Shown: positions 18,367 through 27,843 of the stretch, one piece after another
How the letters are laid out: each line of letters opens with the position of its first letter
Position numbering within the stretch: the first letter of the stretch is position 1
Assembly: GCA_012521465.1 (NCBI GenBank)
Contig: JAAYMI010000025.1
Coordinates: forward strand, 1-43,249
From: Bacillota bacterium
GTDB taxonomy: Bacteria > Bacillota > Limnochordia > Darwinibacteriales > Darwinibacteriaceae
Direction: 5' to 3'
Length of the DNA: 43,249 bases
Notes under the pieces: generated by a model
Database searches by the model: none
What the model was told of the DNA's origin: nothing
What the model saw: the letters and a program-made list of their open reading frames with translations, nothing else
Made by a program: the position numbers and the translations under genes

Positions 18367-19170
18367 CTACCGTGCCTTCTCTGATAGGCTCTTTTCTTCC
18401 TGTCCTTTTAACCAGCTTCGCACCGCTTCCAGGGTGACCACAAAGGTTTCCTCCGAGTGGTGCTCCAATACCCAATACTCTACATTGTTGGCCGCGAAAG
18501 CAGCGAGGAAGTCTTCCACTTCGGTCGGCTCTGTGATGGGATGGTGCCCTTGATCGTCTTCAAAGGCGTAGATGTGGGCTGTAACGATGCGGTCTTCGAT
18601 CCCCCGTACAAATTCCATCGGATCGGTCTTGGTCTTGAGAACGTAGTCGCTGCCCCGGGCGTGGCCGATATCGATCGTGGCTTTGGCGCCCGATTCCACC
18701 ACGATCTCCCGATAAATGCTGGGATCGCTGGTAATGCCTCTGCGCACGTTCTCTACGCAGATGGTTAGGCCGAAGTCGTCCGCTGCCTTGACCAGCTCCT
18801 TGATATTGCGGATCGCTGTCTTTGGATCGGCTTCGTCTTCGTAGGCATCCGTCGCAACGTGCAGGTTGAGGTACGCAGGTGTAAGCTGCCCCAGTACTTG
18901 CAGGTAAGACTTCAGCATCAAGGTAGAAGCCTGAGCCCACACAGGGTCTCGACTGGCCACTTCCACATCGAGGAAGGGCAGGTGAAACGAGTACAGGTTA
19001 AACTCCTTGAAACGGGAAAAGTAAAGCTCGCGATAGAATTTCCCTACCGGCATGCGGTGGTCGTTGAGGGAGAACTCGATACCATCTAGTCCGTACAAAG
19101 CAGTGCATTCGTGCAGCTTCAGCGGCTTGTTGCGGAAGATCCGGTTGTTGGCAAGCAGTTTGATATTCAT
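18367..19170 (-). CDS. Sugar phosphate isomerase/epimerase (xylose isomerase-like TIM barrel / AP endonuclease 2 fold)
   Basis: LYGLDGIEFSLNDHRMPVG, AYLNLHVATD, LTICVENVRRGITSDPSIYREIV, GAKATIDIGHARGSDYV, RIVTAHIYAFEDDQGHHPI. Confidence 0.82.
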   Translation of the reverse strand: MNIKLLANNRIFRNKPLKLHECTALYGLDGIEFSLNDHRMPVGKFYRELYFSRFKEFNLYSFHLPFLDVEVASRDPVWAQASTLMLKSYLQVLGQLTPAYLNLHVATDAYEDEADPKTAIRNIKELVKAADDFGLTICVENVRRGITSDPSIYREIVVESGAKATIDIGHARGSDYVLKTKTDPMEFVRGIEDRIVTAHIYAFEDDQGHHPITEPTEVEDFLAAFAANNVEYWVLEHHSEETFVVTLEAVRSWLKGQEEKSLSEKAR

Positions 19171-19190
19171 CAGATGCTCCTTCCTGGGAG

Positions 19191-20036
19191 TTAGCCCTTC
19201 AGTCCCGAGCTCATCATGCTCTGCACGAATTGCTTCTGGAACACAAAGAAGATCAGGAGAACAGGTATAGTCGCAAGGAGCGACGCGGTCATAAGCAGGT
19301 TAAACTGGGTTGAATACTCACTTTGGAACATCGCTAAGCCTAAGGAAATGGTGCGGTAGCGCGGACTGTTGATGATCACCAGCGGCCAGAGATAATCGTT
19401 CCAGTTGTTCATGAAGGTGAGAATCGAAAGAGTAGCCAGCACCGGTTTGGCCAGGGGCAGAATGATCGTCAGGAAAATCCGAAACTCGCCGCAGCCGTCT
19501 ACCCGTGCCGCGTCAATGAACTCGCTGGGCACCGCCAAAAGGTACTGTCTGGTCAAGAAAATGCCGAAACTCGTAACAGCACCCGGGATGATCAGCCCCA
19601 GATACGAGTTGGTCCAGTTCAGCCTCAGTACTGTCAGAAACAGGGGAATCATGATTGCCTGGAATGGGATCATCATTGTACCCAGCACCAAGACAAACAC
19701 GATGTTTTTCCCGGGGTAGTTAAACTTAGCGAAACTGTAGCCTGCGAGTGTGCAGAAGAATACGGTCAGGGCGGTACCTGTCAGGCTCACAAACAGGCTG
19801 TTGAAGTAATATGTCGCGAACGGGATGGTCCGGAAAACTGCTTGGAGGTTTTCAACGAACTGAAATTGTTCCGGAATCCAGCGGATGGGAAAGCTGAATA
19901 CTTCCGAGGCCGGCTTTGTCGATGTGGAGATCATCCACAGCAGCGGCAGCACGGCCAGCAGACCGCCTGCATAGAGGATGATATGCACTACGAGATTCAG
20001 GAGTCTTCCCCGTATCGTAACTAAAACTCGTGTCAT
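19191..20036 (-). CDS. Sugar ABC transporter permease (MalG/UgpE type)
   Basis: TM-rich; FIDAARVDGCGEFRIFLTIILPLAKPVLATL EAA-loop-like motif. Confidence 0.94.
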   Translation of the reverse strand: MTRVLVTIRGRLLNLVVHIILYAGGLLAVLPLLWMISTSTKPASEVFSFPIRWIPEQFQFVENLQAVFRTIPFATYYFNSLFVSLTGTALTVFFCTLAGYSFAKFNYPGKNIVFVLVLGTMMIPFQAIMIPLFLTVLRLNWTNSYLGLIIPGAVTSFGIFLTRQYLLAVPSEFIDAARVDGCGEFRIFLTIILPLAKPVLATLSILTFMNNWNDYLWPLVIINSPRYRTISLGLAMFQSEYSTQFNLLMTASLLATIPVLLIFFVFQKQFVQSMMSSGLKG

Positions 20037-20050
20037 CTCTCTAAACCTCC

Positions 20051-20956
20051 TTACTGACCGGAGCCCATTCCGAACAACTTGAGCTGGATCAGGGTGATTG
20101 TCATCAGGACGAGGAACATAATCACTGCGATGGCTGTGCCGTATCCCATGTGGAGGTTTTGGATCGCTGTCCGGTAAAGGAAGAGAGGCAGCACCAGGGT
20201 GCTTCCTGCCGGGCCGCCGTCCGTCATGAGCTGGGCTGGAGCGAAGGACTGGAACGAATTGATTACCGACACGATGGCAACGAACAGAAATGTTGGCCGC
20301 AGCAGGGGCAGCGTTATATAGAGCAGCGACTGGTAGGGCCTTGCTCCGTCAATCTTGGCTGCTTCATACTGCTCTTCAGGAATTGCCTGGAAGCCCGCCA
20401 GGTAGATCAGGCTGTAGTAACCCAAGTGCCGCCAGACACCTACGATCACCAGGGCAGGTAGGGCAAGGCGGGAGTTGGTCAGCCACCGCACGTTGAAATA
20501 CCCCAGCGGCTCAGTGAAAAACGTCTGCAGCCCAAAGGATGGGTGAAAAATAAAGCGCCAGATGATGGCAATAACAACCGTTGACATGATGGAAGGCACG
20601 AAATAGGCTGCGCGCAGAACCGCGATACCGCGGGTAGCCTTGTTGAACATCAAGCCCAGCCCCAACCCGAGCACTGTCAGGCACGCCGTAGTGCTCAGGG
20701 CATAGCGCAGCGACACGCTCAGCGAATTGTGAAAGCGGGCGTCGTTGAACAGGCGCACATAGTTGTCCAGGCCGATCCAAGTGGGTGGGTTCAGCAGATC
20801 CCACTCGTGGAAACTCATGTAAAAGGCATTAAACAGCGGGTGGAACTTGAAGATCAGCATGTGCACTAAGGCGGGGAGCAGAAAAATGATCCCCCAGTGC
20901 GCCGGTTTTAGGTGAAACCTCTTGGGCTTTGGAGCACTGGCAAGCTGCTTTGCCAT
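20051..20956 (-). CDS. Sugar ABC transporter permease (MalF/UgpA type)
   Basis: TM-rich; YEAAKIDGARPYQSLLYITLPLLRPT motif; paired with the 19191-20036 permease. Confidence 0.94.
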   Translation of the reverse strand: MAKQLASAPKPKRFHLKPAHWGIIFLLPALVHMLIFKFHPLFNAFYMSFHEWDLLNPPTWIGLDNYVRLFNDARFHNSLSVSLRYALSTTACLTVLGLGLGLMFNKATRGIAVLRAAYFVPSIMSTVVIAIIWRFIFHPSFGLQTFFTEPLGYFNVRWLTNSRLALPALVIVGVWRHLGYYSLIYLAGFQAIPEEQYEAAKIDGARPYQSLLYITLPLLRPTFLFVAIVSVINSFQSFAPAQLMTDGGPAGSTLVLPLFLYRTAIQNLHMGYGTAIAVIMFLVLMTITLIQLKLFGMGSGQ

Positions 20957-20978
20957 GGGATTACACCTCCTTTAGTGA

Positions 20979-21009
20979 GGCCTGGGACAGAGCTGCTCTG
21001 TCCCAGGCC
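20979..21009 (-). terminator. Perfect 14-bp hairpin between SBP and permease genes, no U tract
   Basis: GGCCTGGGACAGAG-CTG-CTCTGTCCCAGGCC, downstream of the SBP stop on the - strand. Confidence 0.72.
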
Positions 21010-21016
21010 GGTCGCA

Positions 21017-22288
21017 CTAGTTCTGATGGTAGATGCGCAGCAGTTCGTCCAGTTCGGCCTTGAGGATATCCAGTGCTTCTTGAGGATCCATGCCTTCCAG
21101 CGCGATCCGGTCGATCATTTCCACGAACGGCTCCTGCATCTCCACATAGATCGGCGTGCGAGGCATAGTCCGCATGATCGGGTTCAGATCGAGGAATGTC
21201 TGAAGCTGCGGCACGGTTTCGGCCACTGGATCGTCGAGCAGGCCTTTGCGCGGCTGGATAAAGCCTGTGCGCTGGAGCCACAAACCTGGGCGTTCGGACA
21301 TAAAGGCAATGAACTTCCAGGCAGCTTCCTGGTTCTTGGAGCGGGCATTGACCACCCATCCCCACCCAGTGAAGATCGCGGCCGGCTCGCCGCCCTCGAT
21401 TACCGGGTACGGTGCGGCAGCGTAGTCTACGCCGTACTTGAGGTGAGGATACTTCACATCGATATTCGATGGCAGGTACGGCCCGCTGGTGGTCATGGAC
21501 ACACGACCGTTTTCAAAGTCTTCTTCCAGATGGTAACCAGGATCGTAGATGCCTGCCTTAATGGGGGCAATGTAGGTTTCAGCAGCTTTCAAACCGGCTT
21601 CGTTGTTGATGATGCTTTCGGTCATATCTTCATTGAAGAAATCACCGCCAGCTTGGTAGAGGATGGAGGCAAAGCGGGTCAGCTTGCCCGATGCCGCGTT
21701 GTTCCACTCAAAGCCAGACCTCAGGAGGCGGCCGCGGCTATCCCGCTGGGTTAGGGCTTTGCCCATTTCGATGAGCTCGTCCCAGGTTGTAGGCGGTTTG
21801 TTGGGATCCAAACCAGCTTCGCGGAAGTGGTCCATGCGGTAGTACAGGGTGAGGATGTTGTGCTCCTTCGGGATGCCGTACAGCACGCCGTCCATCATGT
21901 AAGGCTCCACTGTTCCGGGCTCGTACAGGGCGATAATGTCGTCTTGGGTTTCCACGCCGAAGGCGCTGGGCATAATTGGTGCGAAGGCACCGACGCGGAA
22001 GAACGTTAAGAAGGAGCGGTCACGCACATGCCACAGATCGGGACCGATTCCTGCTGCCAGCTCTGTTAAGAGCTTTTCTTCGTACTGGGAAGACGTAACC
22101 CATTCATACTCGACCTTTATATCCGGATTCTGTGCTTCGAACTCCTTGATGAGTTCCTGCACCAGCAAGTTCGTGGGCTCAAAGGTGTGTCCGAAGTAGC
22201 GAATGGTGGTTACTTCTGCACTTACCCCCAAGCTGACCACAAACAACGATACAATGACAAGGGCCAAACCTAAGCGCACCTTTTTCAA
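21017..22288 (-). CDS. Extracellular sugar-binding protein of ABC transporter
   Basis: Signal peptide MKKVRLGLALVIVSLFVVSLGVSA; FEAQNPDIKVEYEWVTSSQYEEKLLTELAAGIGPDLWHV, GIPKEHNILTLYYRMDHFREAGLDPNKPPTTWDELIEMGKAL, AAWKFIAFMSE. Confidence 0.95.
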   Translation of the reverse strand: MKKVRLGLALVIVSLFVVSLGVSAEVTTIRYFGHTFEPTNLLVQELIKEFEAQNPDIKVEYEWVTSSQYEEKLLTELAAGIGPDLWHVRDRSFLTFFRVGAFAPIMPSAFGVETQDDIIALYEPGTVEPYMMDGVLYGIPKEHNILTLYYRMDHFREAGLDPNKPPTTWDELIEMGKALTQRDSRGRLLRSGFEWNNAASGKLTRFASILYQAGGDFFNEDMTESIINNEAGLKAAETYIAPIKAGIYDPGYHLEEDFENGRVSMTTSGPYLPSNIDVKYPHLKYGVDYAAAPYPVIEGGEPAAIFTGWGWVVNARSKNQEAAWKFIAFMSERPGLWLQRTGFIQPRKGLLDDPVAETVPQLQTFLDLNPIMRTMPRTPIYVEMQEPFVEMIDRIALEGMDPQEALDILKAELDELLRIYHQN

Positions 22289-22365
22289 CGCAAATCCTCC
22301 TTTGTTTGATTGTAGATTTTCGTCACAGGCGACAGCTTTTCACAAACGCAAACACAACCCTATCC

Positions 22366-23232
22366 TTACCGCTCACCTCCTAGATGGTTTCCTGCCAGTT
22401 CACTTTCTTGCTGGTAGCGCATCATGGCCATGGTCGCGTACAAGGCGTCCAGTACGGCAATCTGGCTGATGCGCACAGTTATCGCTTCCCCGAAGATCGG
22501 CGAAGCGCGCGATGCCGCGGTGATCAGGTGAATATCCGAGACACGTGTAATTGGGGCATTGCTGTAGTTTGTCAAACAGATCGTGGTTGCTCCCTGTTTT
22601 TGGCACTGCTCAAGGAAGTCGATTGCCACATCGGAAGCGCCCGAATGGGATATGCCGAACACAACATCCCCCGGCTTGACCATGGATACGTAGGTAGAGG
22701 CGACGGAATGATCAGGGGGCGGCACTGCCAGGATGCCTAAATTAATGAGTTTCTGGCGGTAAAGCATGATCACTCCCGTCGAGCTTACGCCAGCCGGAGC
22801 AAAGAACAGCGGGCGGGCGTTCAGAATCGCTTTGGCAGCGCGCACCAGTTCGCTGGTGTCCAGAGTGGCGGCCGTATCTTGCAGTCCGAGAATCGCCAGA
22901 TCGAGGACTTTTTCCATGATGGCATTGGCTGAGTCGCCAATCTCGATGTCTTCGAAAAAGCGGCCGTCCGAAGCCAGGATATCCACCCGGAGCGTGGCTT
23001 TCATCGCCGCGAAACCTGTAAAGCCGATTTTCGTGGTAAAGCGGGTCACCATGGCAGGGGAAACGCTGCACTCCTTCGCCATTTCCACAATGCCTAGGTT
23101 CAGACAGCGCTCAGGATTGCGCAGGATGTATTCGGCGATGCGCGTTTCCGCAGGGCTGAGGTTAGGAAGGTAGCTGTGGATCAGCGCAAAAACGCGCCCT
23201 CTCTGAATCGGATGATCGTGGTTTGCAAACAT
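22366..23232 (-). CDS. RpiR/MurR family transcriptional regulator (HTH + SIS)
   Basis: LSPAETRIAEYILRNPERCLNLGIVEMAKECSVSPAMVTRFTTKIGFTGFAAMK HTH; SIS cues FFAPAGVSSTG and VVFGISHSGASDVAIDFLEQCQKQGATTICLTN. Confidence 0.93.
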   Translation of the reverse strand: MFANHDHPIQRGRVFALIHSYLPNLSPAETRIAEYILRNPERCLNLGIVEMAKECSVSPAMVTRFTTKIGFTGFAAMKATLRVDILASDGRFFEDIEIGDSANAIMEKVLDLAILGLQDTAATLDTSELVRAAKAILNARPLFFAPAGVSSTGVIMLYRQKLINLGILAVPPPDHSVASTYVSMVKPGDVVFGISHSGASDVAIDFLEQCQKQGATTICLTNYSNAPITRVSDIHLITAASRASPIFGEAITVRISQIAVLDALYATMAMMRYQQESELAGNHLGGER

Positions 23233-23323
23233 CGCAGTTACCTCTCTGTTGCGGTTTTATGTTTTTATTTAGACGAGATTTTCATTTTTCCTGCTTAGAG
23301 ATTAAAACGACAATCAAAAAACA

Positions 23324-23338
23324 TGCAACCGGTTCGCA
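23324..23338. promoter_or_regulatory. Possible operator-like inverted repeat TGCAACCGGTTCGCA in the divergent intergenic region
   Basis: AACCGGTT palindrome with near-symmetrical TGC/GCA flanks (one extra base), between divergent rpiR-like and PI-PLC-like genes. Confidence 0.3.
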
Positions 23339-23660
23339 AAACAGCAACAACTATTAAGGACGCTCCGCAGTGCTGATGCCCGGCTTTGGGTGCGGATTTC
23401 GTGTATTTGTCCGCGACCTGCCCGCTTCGGCTTTTTACAAGCTGTGTGAGAATCATTTTAAATGTGGCCCTAAGGTAGTGAAAATGCCGCGTTGTTGCTG
23501 CAAACCCAATCCACGAGTTCTCAAGGAGATCTGGGCTTTTACTTTTGACTGAGCAGGAAAAGCCGATCTGCAAACGAAGTGTCAATACAGCGGTGAAAAT
23601 GTTAAGAATGGAATGTTTCGTATCATAATTGGAAAACCGGAAGGGAGGCTGGCTGCTGGC

Positions 23661-24704
23661 ATGCGGGAAGTTGACCGATTCAGCCCCTCTGTGCGGATGA
23701 ATCAAATCCAAGTGATCGGCACTCACAACAGCTACCACGTCGAGCCAGAACCGGAACTCCTCCGAGTCCTGCTTGAGTACAGTCCTGAGGCAGCCCGGCT
23801 GCGCTATAGCCATCCGTGCCTGTGGGAACAGCTCGAAGTGGAAAAGGTACGGCAGTTGGAACTGGACGTGTGGCCTGATCCAGCAGGCGGCCTGTTTCAA
23901 AAACGGGCTGGGCTCGCCCTCATCGGTCGTGATACTCAGGCAGGCGAGCCCCAACTGGATCTGCCTGGTTTCAAAGTGCTGCACATTCCCCACATCGATT
24001 ACCGTACCAACTGCCTTACGCTTAGAGCTGGCCTGGAAGAAATCCGCGCTTGGTCGGACGCCAATCCCGGCCATATTCCCATCATGATCCTAATTGAAGT
24101 GAAAGGGAGGGTTCCCCCGCTCTTAGCAGAGCTGGGAGTGCAGCCGCCGGTTCTTTGCGGTGATGCGGAGCTGGACTCCTTGGATCAGGAGATTCTGGAG
24201 GTTTTTCCCCGGGAGCAGCTGCTGCTTCCTGACGACATCCGCCGGGGAAAGGGAAGTCTGGAAGAAGGCCTGCTGAGATTTGGCTGGCCGACTCTGCAAG
24301 AGGCGGCGGGCAGAGTGTTCTTTGCTCTGGACAACACCGATGAAATCCGGGACAAGTACCTCAAGGGCCGTCCCGCGCTGGAGGAGCGGGTGCTGTTTAC
24401 AAGTTCCCTCCCGGGAAGTCCTTCGGCGGCGTTCATCAAGGCCAACAACCCGTTAGGAGAAAGCGGAAGGCAGATCCAGGCGTGGGTGCGGCAGGGCTAT
24501 CTTGTGCGCACCATGGCCGATCCACCGCTGGCAGAGATCTCCCCAGATAACCATACGCGCGCAGAGGCGGCCTTGGCGAGTGGGGCGCATTCTATCAGCA
24601 CTGACTTCCCCCGGCCGAACGCCACAGGCTACCAGGTAAAGCTCCCCGGCGGTGAGATGCGTCCGGCGCGACTGAATCCCGTTACGGGAAGACAGGAGGG
24701 ATAG
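23661..24704 (+). CDS. Phosphatidylinositol-specific phospholipase C-like (Ca2+-dependent type) phosphodiesterase
   Basis: IQVIGTHNSYHVEPEPELL, VRQLELDVWPDPAGGLF, FKVLHIPHIDYRTNCLTLRAGLEEIRAWSDANPGHIPIMILIEVK, HSISTDFPRP. ATG 23661 follows a GGGAGG stretch; upstream ORF extension to 23613 less likely. No signal peptide seen. Confidence 0.78.
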   Translation: MREVDRFSPSVRMNQIQVIGTHNSYHVEPEPELLRVLLEYSPEAARLRYSHPCLWEQLEVEKVRQLELDVWPDPAGGLFQKRAGLALIGRDTQAGEPQLDLPGFKVLHIPHIDYRTNCLTLRAGLEEIRAWSDANPGHIPIMILIEVKGRVPPLLAELGVQPPVLCGDAELDSLDQEILEVFPREQLLLPDDIRRGKGSLEEGLLRFGWPTLQEAAGRVFFALDNTDEIRDKYLKGRPALEERVLFTSSLPGSPSAAFIKANNPLGESGRQIQAWVRQGYLVRTMADPPLAEISPDNHTRAEAALASGAHSISTDFPRPNATGYQVKLPGGEMRPARLNPVTGRQEG

Positions 24705-24707
24705 AAC

Positions 24708-27700
24708 ATGCTCGGCATGAGCAAGTTGCCAACGGCTTTTGAACGGTATCTTTGGGGCGACAAGCCCATGCCCTACAGCAGGGAGTGGGCGAAGCGTGTG
24801 CGCTGGTGGATGGCGGAGCTTCTCAACCATTTCTACACGCCCCTGGGCAGAGTAGAGCTGGTCGGATTTACCACGACGGAGTATCTTTCTTATCACGAAG
24901 CGATCAGGGGAGAGTTTAGTCCCATGCCTCCAGGAACAAGATGGGGGGCGAAATGGGAGTACGGCTGGTTTAGAGGGTCAATTGAGCTTCCCGAGGAAGC
25001 AGAAGGCCGGCGGGTTGTGTTTCTGCCGAACCAAGGCGGTGAGGGGCTTGTGTTTGTGAACGGCCATCCGGCGGGCGCCAGAGATCACGCCCACACAGCG
25101 ATCACCCTGTCGCGCCGGGGCGTACCTGGCACTAACTACGAAATCTTGATTGAAAGCTACGCGGGTCACGGCCCGCGCCTCGAGAATATCGGGCCCACCC
25201 CTCCAGGGCGAGTAGCGGTGCCAGAGCCGCCAGCAGCGCAGGTGGAGGTGGGGGAGAGCACGTTCGGCATCTGGGAGGAAGAGGCTTACCAGCTGTTTTT
25301 GGATGTGAGCACCCTGTATAAAGTCCTAATCTCTATCAGCGATAGATCGCTTCGAGCGCAGGAGATTGCCAAAGGCCTGCGGGATTTCACCTTGATTGTG
25401 GACTTTGAGCAGCCCTATCGTGAGAGGGTGGAAAGCTTCCGCAGGGCGCGGGAGAGGCTGAAGCCGCTCCTGGACTGCGTGAACGGGTCTACAGCTCCAT
25501 TAATGTACATTTTCGGCCAATCTCATCTGGATTTGGCGTGGTTGTGGCCGAAGGTGGAAACAGCGCGCAAGAGTGCCCGCACGCTTGCGACGCAGCTGGC
25601 TCTGTTGGACGAATATCCCGATTACCGGTTTTTCATGTGCCAGCAGCCCCTGTTTGCAATGCTGAAGGAGAACTATCCCCAGCTCTATGCCAGGCTCATG
25701 GATAAGGTTCAGTCGGGCCAGATCATGGTGGAGGGCGGCATGTGGGTGGAAGCGGACACGAACATGCCGTCCGGTGAAAGCCTGATCCGCCAGCTGATGT
25801 ACGGCAGGCGGTTTTACAAAGAGGAGTTCGGGGTAGAGAGCAGGCTGGTGTGGCTTCCTGACTGCTTTGGGTTTTCCGCGGCCCTCCCTCAAATCATGGC
25901 CGGCTGCGGAATCAAGTATTTTGCTACCCAGAAACTGCTGCGTTTCTACAATGATGGTGACCCCTTCCCGTACAACATCTTTATGTGGGAAGGGATCGAT
26001 GGTACGCAGATCCTTACCCACGTGTTCAAGCGGAACAACTCCCACATCGATCCGGAGATGCTCATTCAGCGCTGGGAAGAGGACCGCAATCAAGAGGAAG
26101 ATATTGCGGTGTTCTTGTTTCCCTTTGGCTTCGGGGATGGGGGAGGCGGTCCGGCCCGGTATCACGTGGAGTATGCCAGGCGGCTGCAGGACCTGGAGGG
26201 TGCGCCCCGCACCCAGATGAGCCATCCCGTGCAGTTCTTCCAGGACGTGGAGAGCCAGGGCCGTCCCAAGTTTACGTACGTCGGAGAGCTGTACTTCCCG
26301 GCCCACCGGGGCACGTACACCACGCAAGCGAAGACCAAGAAGGGCAACCGCCAGAGCGAGTTCGCCCTCCGGGAAGCGGAGTTCTGGCTGGCGGCCGCAG
26401 ACAGCCTCGCCGGCGCGGGGTATCCTTACGGTGAGCTGGAACGGCTGTGGAAAATGGTGCTGTTCAATCAGTTCCACGATGTTCTACCCGGCACTTCCAT
26501 CGCCCGGGTTCATGCAGAAGCGGAGCAGGATTACGCCGGGGTCCTAGCTGAAGCCGAGGCTTTAACTAGGAAGGCATTTCGGGGAATGGTTCCAGCAGGA
26601 GAAGGCATCACCGTGTTCAACTCCCTGTCTTGGCAGCGCACAGAGCTAGTACCCCTCCCTGATGGAATTGCCGGGGTTAGGACACCCGCGGGAGAGGTCC
26701 TGCCTGTCCAGGATATTGGGGGAACGCGCTGTGCAGAAGTGACCATCCCTCCCTGCGGTTGGATCACACTGCTGCCTGCAGAAGCGCGGACCGCAAGCAG
26801 GCAGCAGGCTGTGGCTGACCGCTGCAGCCTGGAAAACGAGCACCTGCGGGTGCAGTTCAACAGCAGGGGGCAGATTACCAGCATCTATGATAAAGACGCA
26901 GGATTGGAGCTGGCTGGCGGCCTGTGCAATGACTTCCGTATGTACAAGGACGTAACGACGGCCTATGATGCTTGGGATATTGACAGTATGTACGAGAGCG
27001 TTCCTGTTCCACTAGAAAGCGAAGCTTCCGTTGAGGTGCTGTATTCGGGCGGCCTCATCGCGGGGCTGAGAATCGAGCGGATGCTGCACAACTCGCGCCT
27101 CGTGCAGGATGTGACTCTGCGCAGGGGAAGCCGGCGCCTTGACTTTAAGACGACCATTGACTGGCGGGAAGATCACAAACTCCTCAAGGTGAGTTTTCCC
27201 GTGCAGATCACGGCCGACGAGGCGCTGCATGAAATCCAGTTTGGCTACGTCAAGCGGTCCACTCACAAGTCCAGGCAGTACGACGCGGACCGCTTTGAGG
27301 TGTGCGCCCACAAGTGGACTGCCCTCGCGGAGACTTCCCGGGGATGTGCAGTACTAAATGACTGCAAGTACGGGGTGAGCACCGCCGGCGGGAGGATCAA
27401 CCTTACCCTGCTGAAGGCTCCCTTAGTACCCGATATGCATGCCGATCGGGGCCTGCAGGAATTCACGTATGCCTTTTACGCCTGGAACGGGAGTTTTGCT
27501 GAAAGCGGGCTGACCCAGGCAGCTTACGAGTTGAACTCGCCCGTAATGACCGCACAGGGCGCCGCGGCCGCGGGAGAGAGGTCGCTGTTTAGCCTAGACC
27601 ACAGTGCAGTCGTCCTGAGTGCGGTCAAGCTGGCGGAGGACCAGTCGGGGGATATCATTCTCCGGCTCTACGAAAGCACCAAGACCACTGCCTCCTGCCT

Positions 27701-27842
27701 GCTGAACACTTCACTGGCTGTGAAGGAAGTTTGGGAAACAAACATGCTGGAAGAGCCACAGCAGAAGCTTGGCTGCGTCAACGGAACAGTATCGCTGGTG
27801 TTCCGGCCGTTTGAGGTGAAAACGTTAAGACTTAGGTGCTGA
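24708..27842 (+). CDS. Alpha-mannosidase, GH38
   Basis: GH38 motifs: YIFGQSHLDLAWLWPKVETARKSARTLATQLALLDEYPDYRFFMCQQPLFAMLKENYPQLY, GGMWVEADTNMPSGESLIRQLMYGRRFY, VWLPDCFGFSAALPQIMAGCGIKYFATQKL, FNQFHDVLPGTSI. Confidence 0.96.
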   Translation: MLGMSKLPTAFERYLWGDKPMPYSREWAKRVRWWMAELLNHFYTPLGRVELVGFTTTEYLSYHEAIRGEFSPMPPGTRWGAKWEYGWFRGSIELPEEAEGRRVVFLPNQGGEGLVFVNGHPAGARDHAHTAITLSRRGVPGTNYEILIESYAGHGPRLENIGPTPPGRVAVPEPPAAQVEVGESTFGIWEEEAYQLFLDVSTLYKVLISISDRSLRAQEIAKGLRDFTLIVDFEQPYRERVESFRRARERLKPLLDCVNGSTAPLMYIFGQSHLDLAWLWPKVETARKSARTLATQLALLDEYPDYRFFMCQQPLFAMLKENYPQLYARLMDKVQSGQIMVEGGMWVEADTNMPSGESLIRQLMYGRRFYKEEFGVESRLVWLPDCFGFSAALPQIMAGCGIKYFATQKLLRFYNDGDPFPYNIFMWEGIDGTQILTHVFKRNNSHIDPEMLIQRWEEDRNQEEDIAVFLFPFGFGDGGGGPARYHVEYARRLQDLEGAPRTQMSHPVQFFQDVESQGRPKFTYVGELYFPAHRGTYTTQAKTKKGNRQSEFALREAEFWLAAADSLAGAGYPYGELERLWKMVLFNQFHDVLPGTSIARVHAEAEQDYAGVLAEAEALTRKAFRGMVPAGEGITVFNSLSWQRTELVPLPDGIAGVRTPAGEVLPVQDIGGTRCAEVTIPPCGWITLLPAEARTASRQQAVADRCSLENEHLRVQFNSRGQITSIYDKDAGLELAGGLCNDFRMYKDVTTAYDAWDIDSMYESVPVPLESEASVEVLYSGGLIAGLRIERMLHNSRLVQDVTLRRGSRRLDFKTTIDWREDHKLLKVSFPVQITADEALHEIQFGYVKRSTHKSRQYDADRFEVCAHKWTALAETSRGCAVLNDCKYGVSTAGGRINLTLLKAPLVPDMHADRGLQEFTYAFYAWNGSFAESGLTQAAYELNSPVMTAQGAAAAGERSLFSLDHSAVVLSAVKLAEDQSGDIILRLYESTKTTASCLLNTSLAVKEVWETNMLEEPQQKLGCVNGTVSLVFRPFEVKTLRLRC

Positions 27843-27843
27843 A

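Noticed and set aside
20912-21754. 280-aa + strand ORF opposite the SBP gene
   Set aside because: Fully antisense to a well-supported SBP plus part of a permease; composition (His/Gln/Arg-rich, no motif) is typical of shadow ORFs in high-GC coding sequence.
23295-24074. 259-aa - strand ORF
   Set aside because: Overlaps the PI-PLC-like CDS and low-complexity intergenic DNA; no recognisable domain, no convincing RBS.
25500-26477. 325-aa - strand ORF inside GH38
   Set aside because: Antisense to strongly supported GH38 catalytic motifs; shadow ORF.
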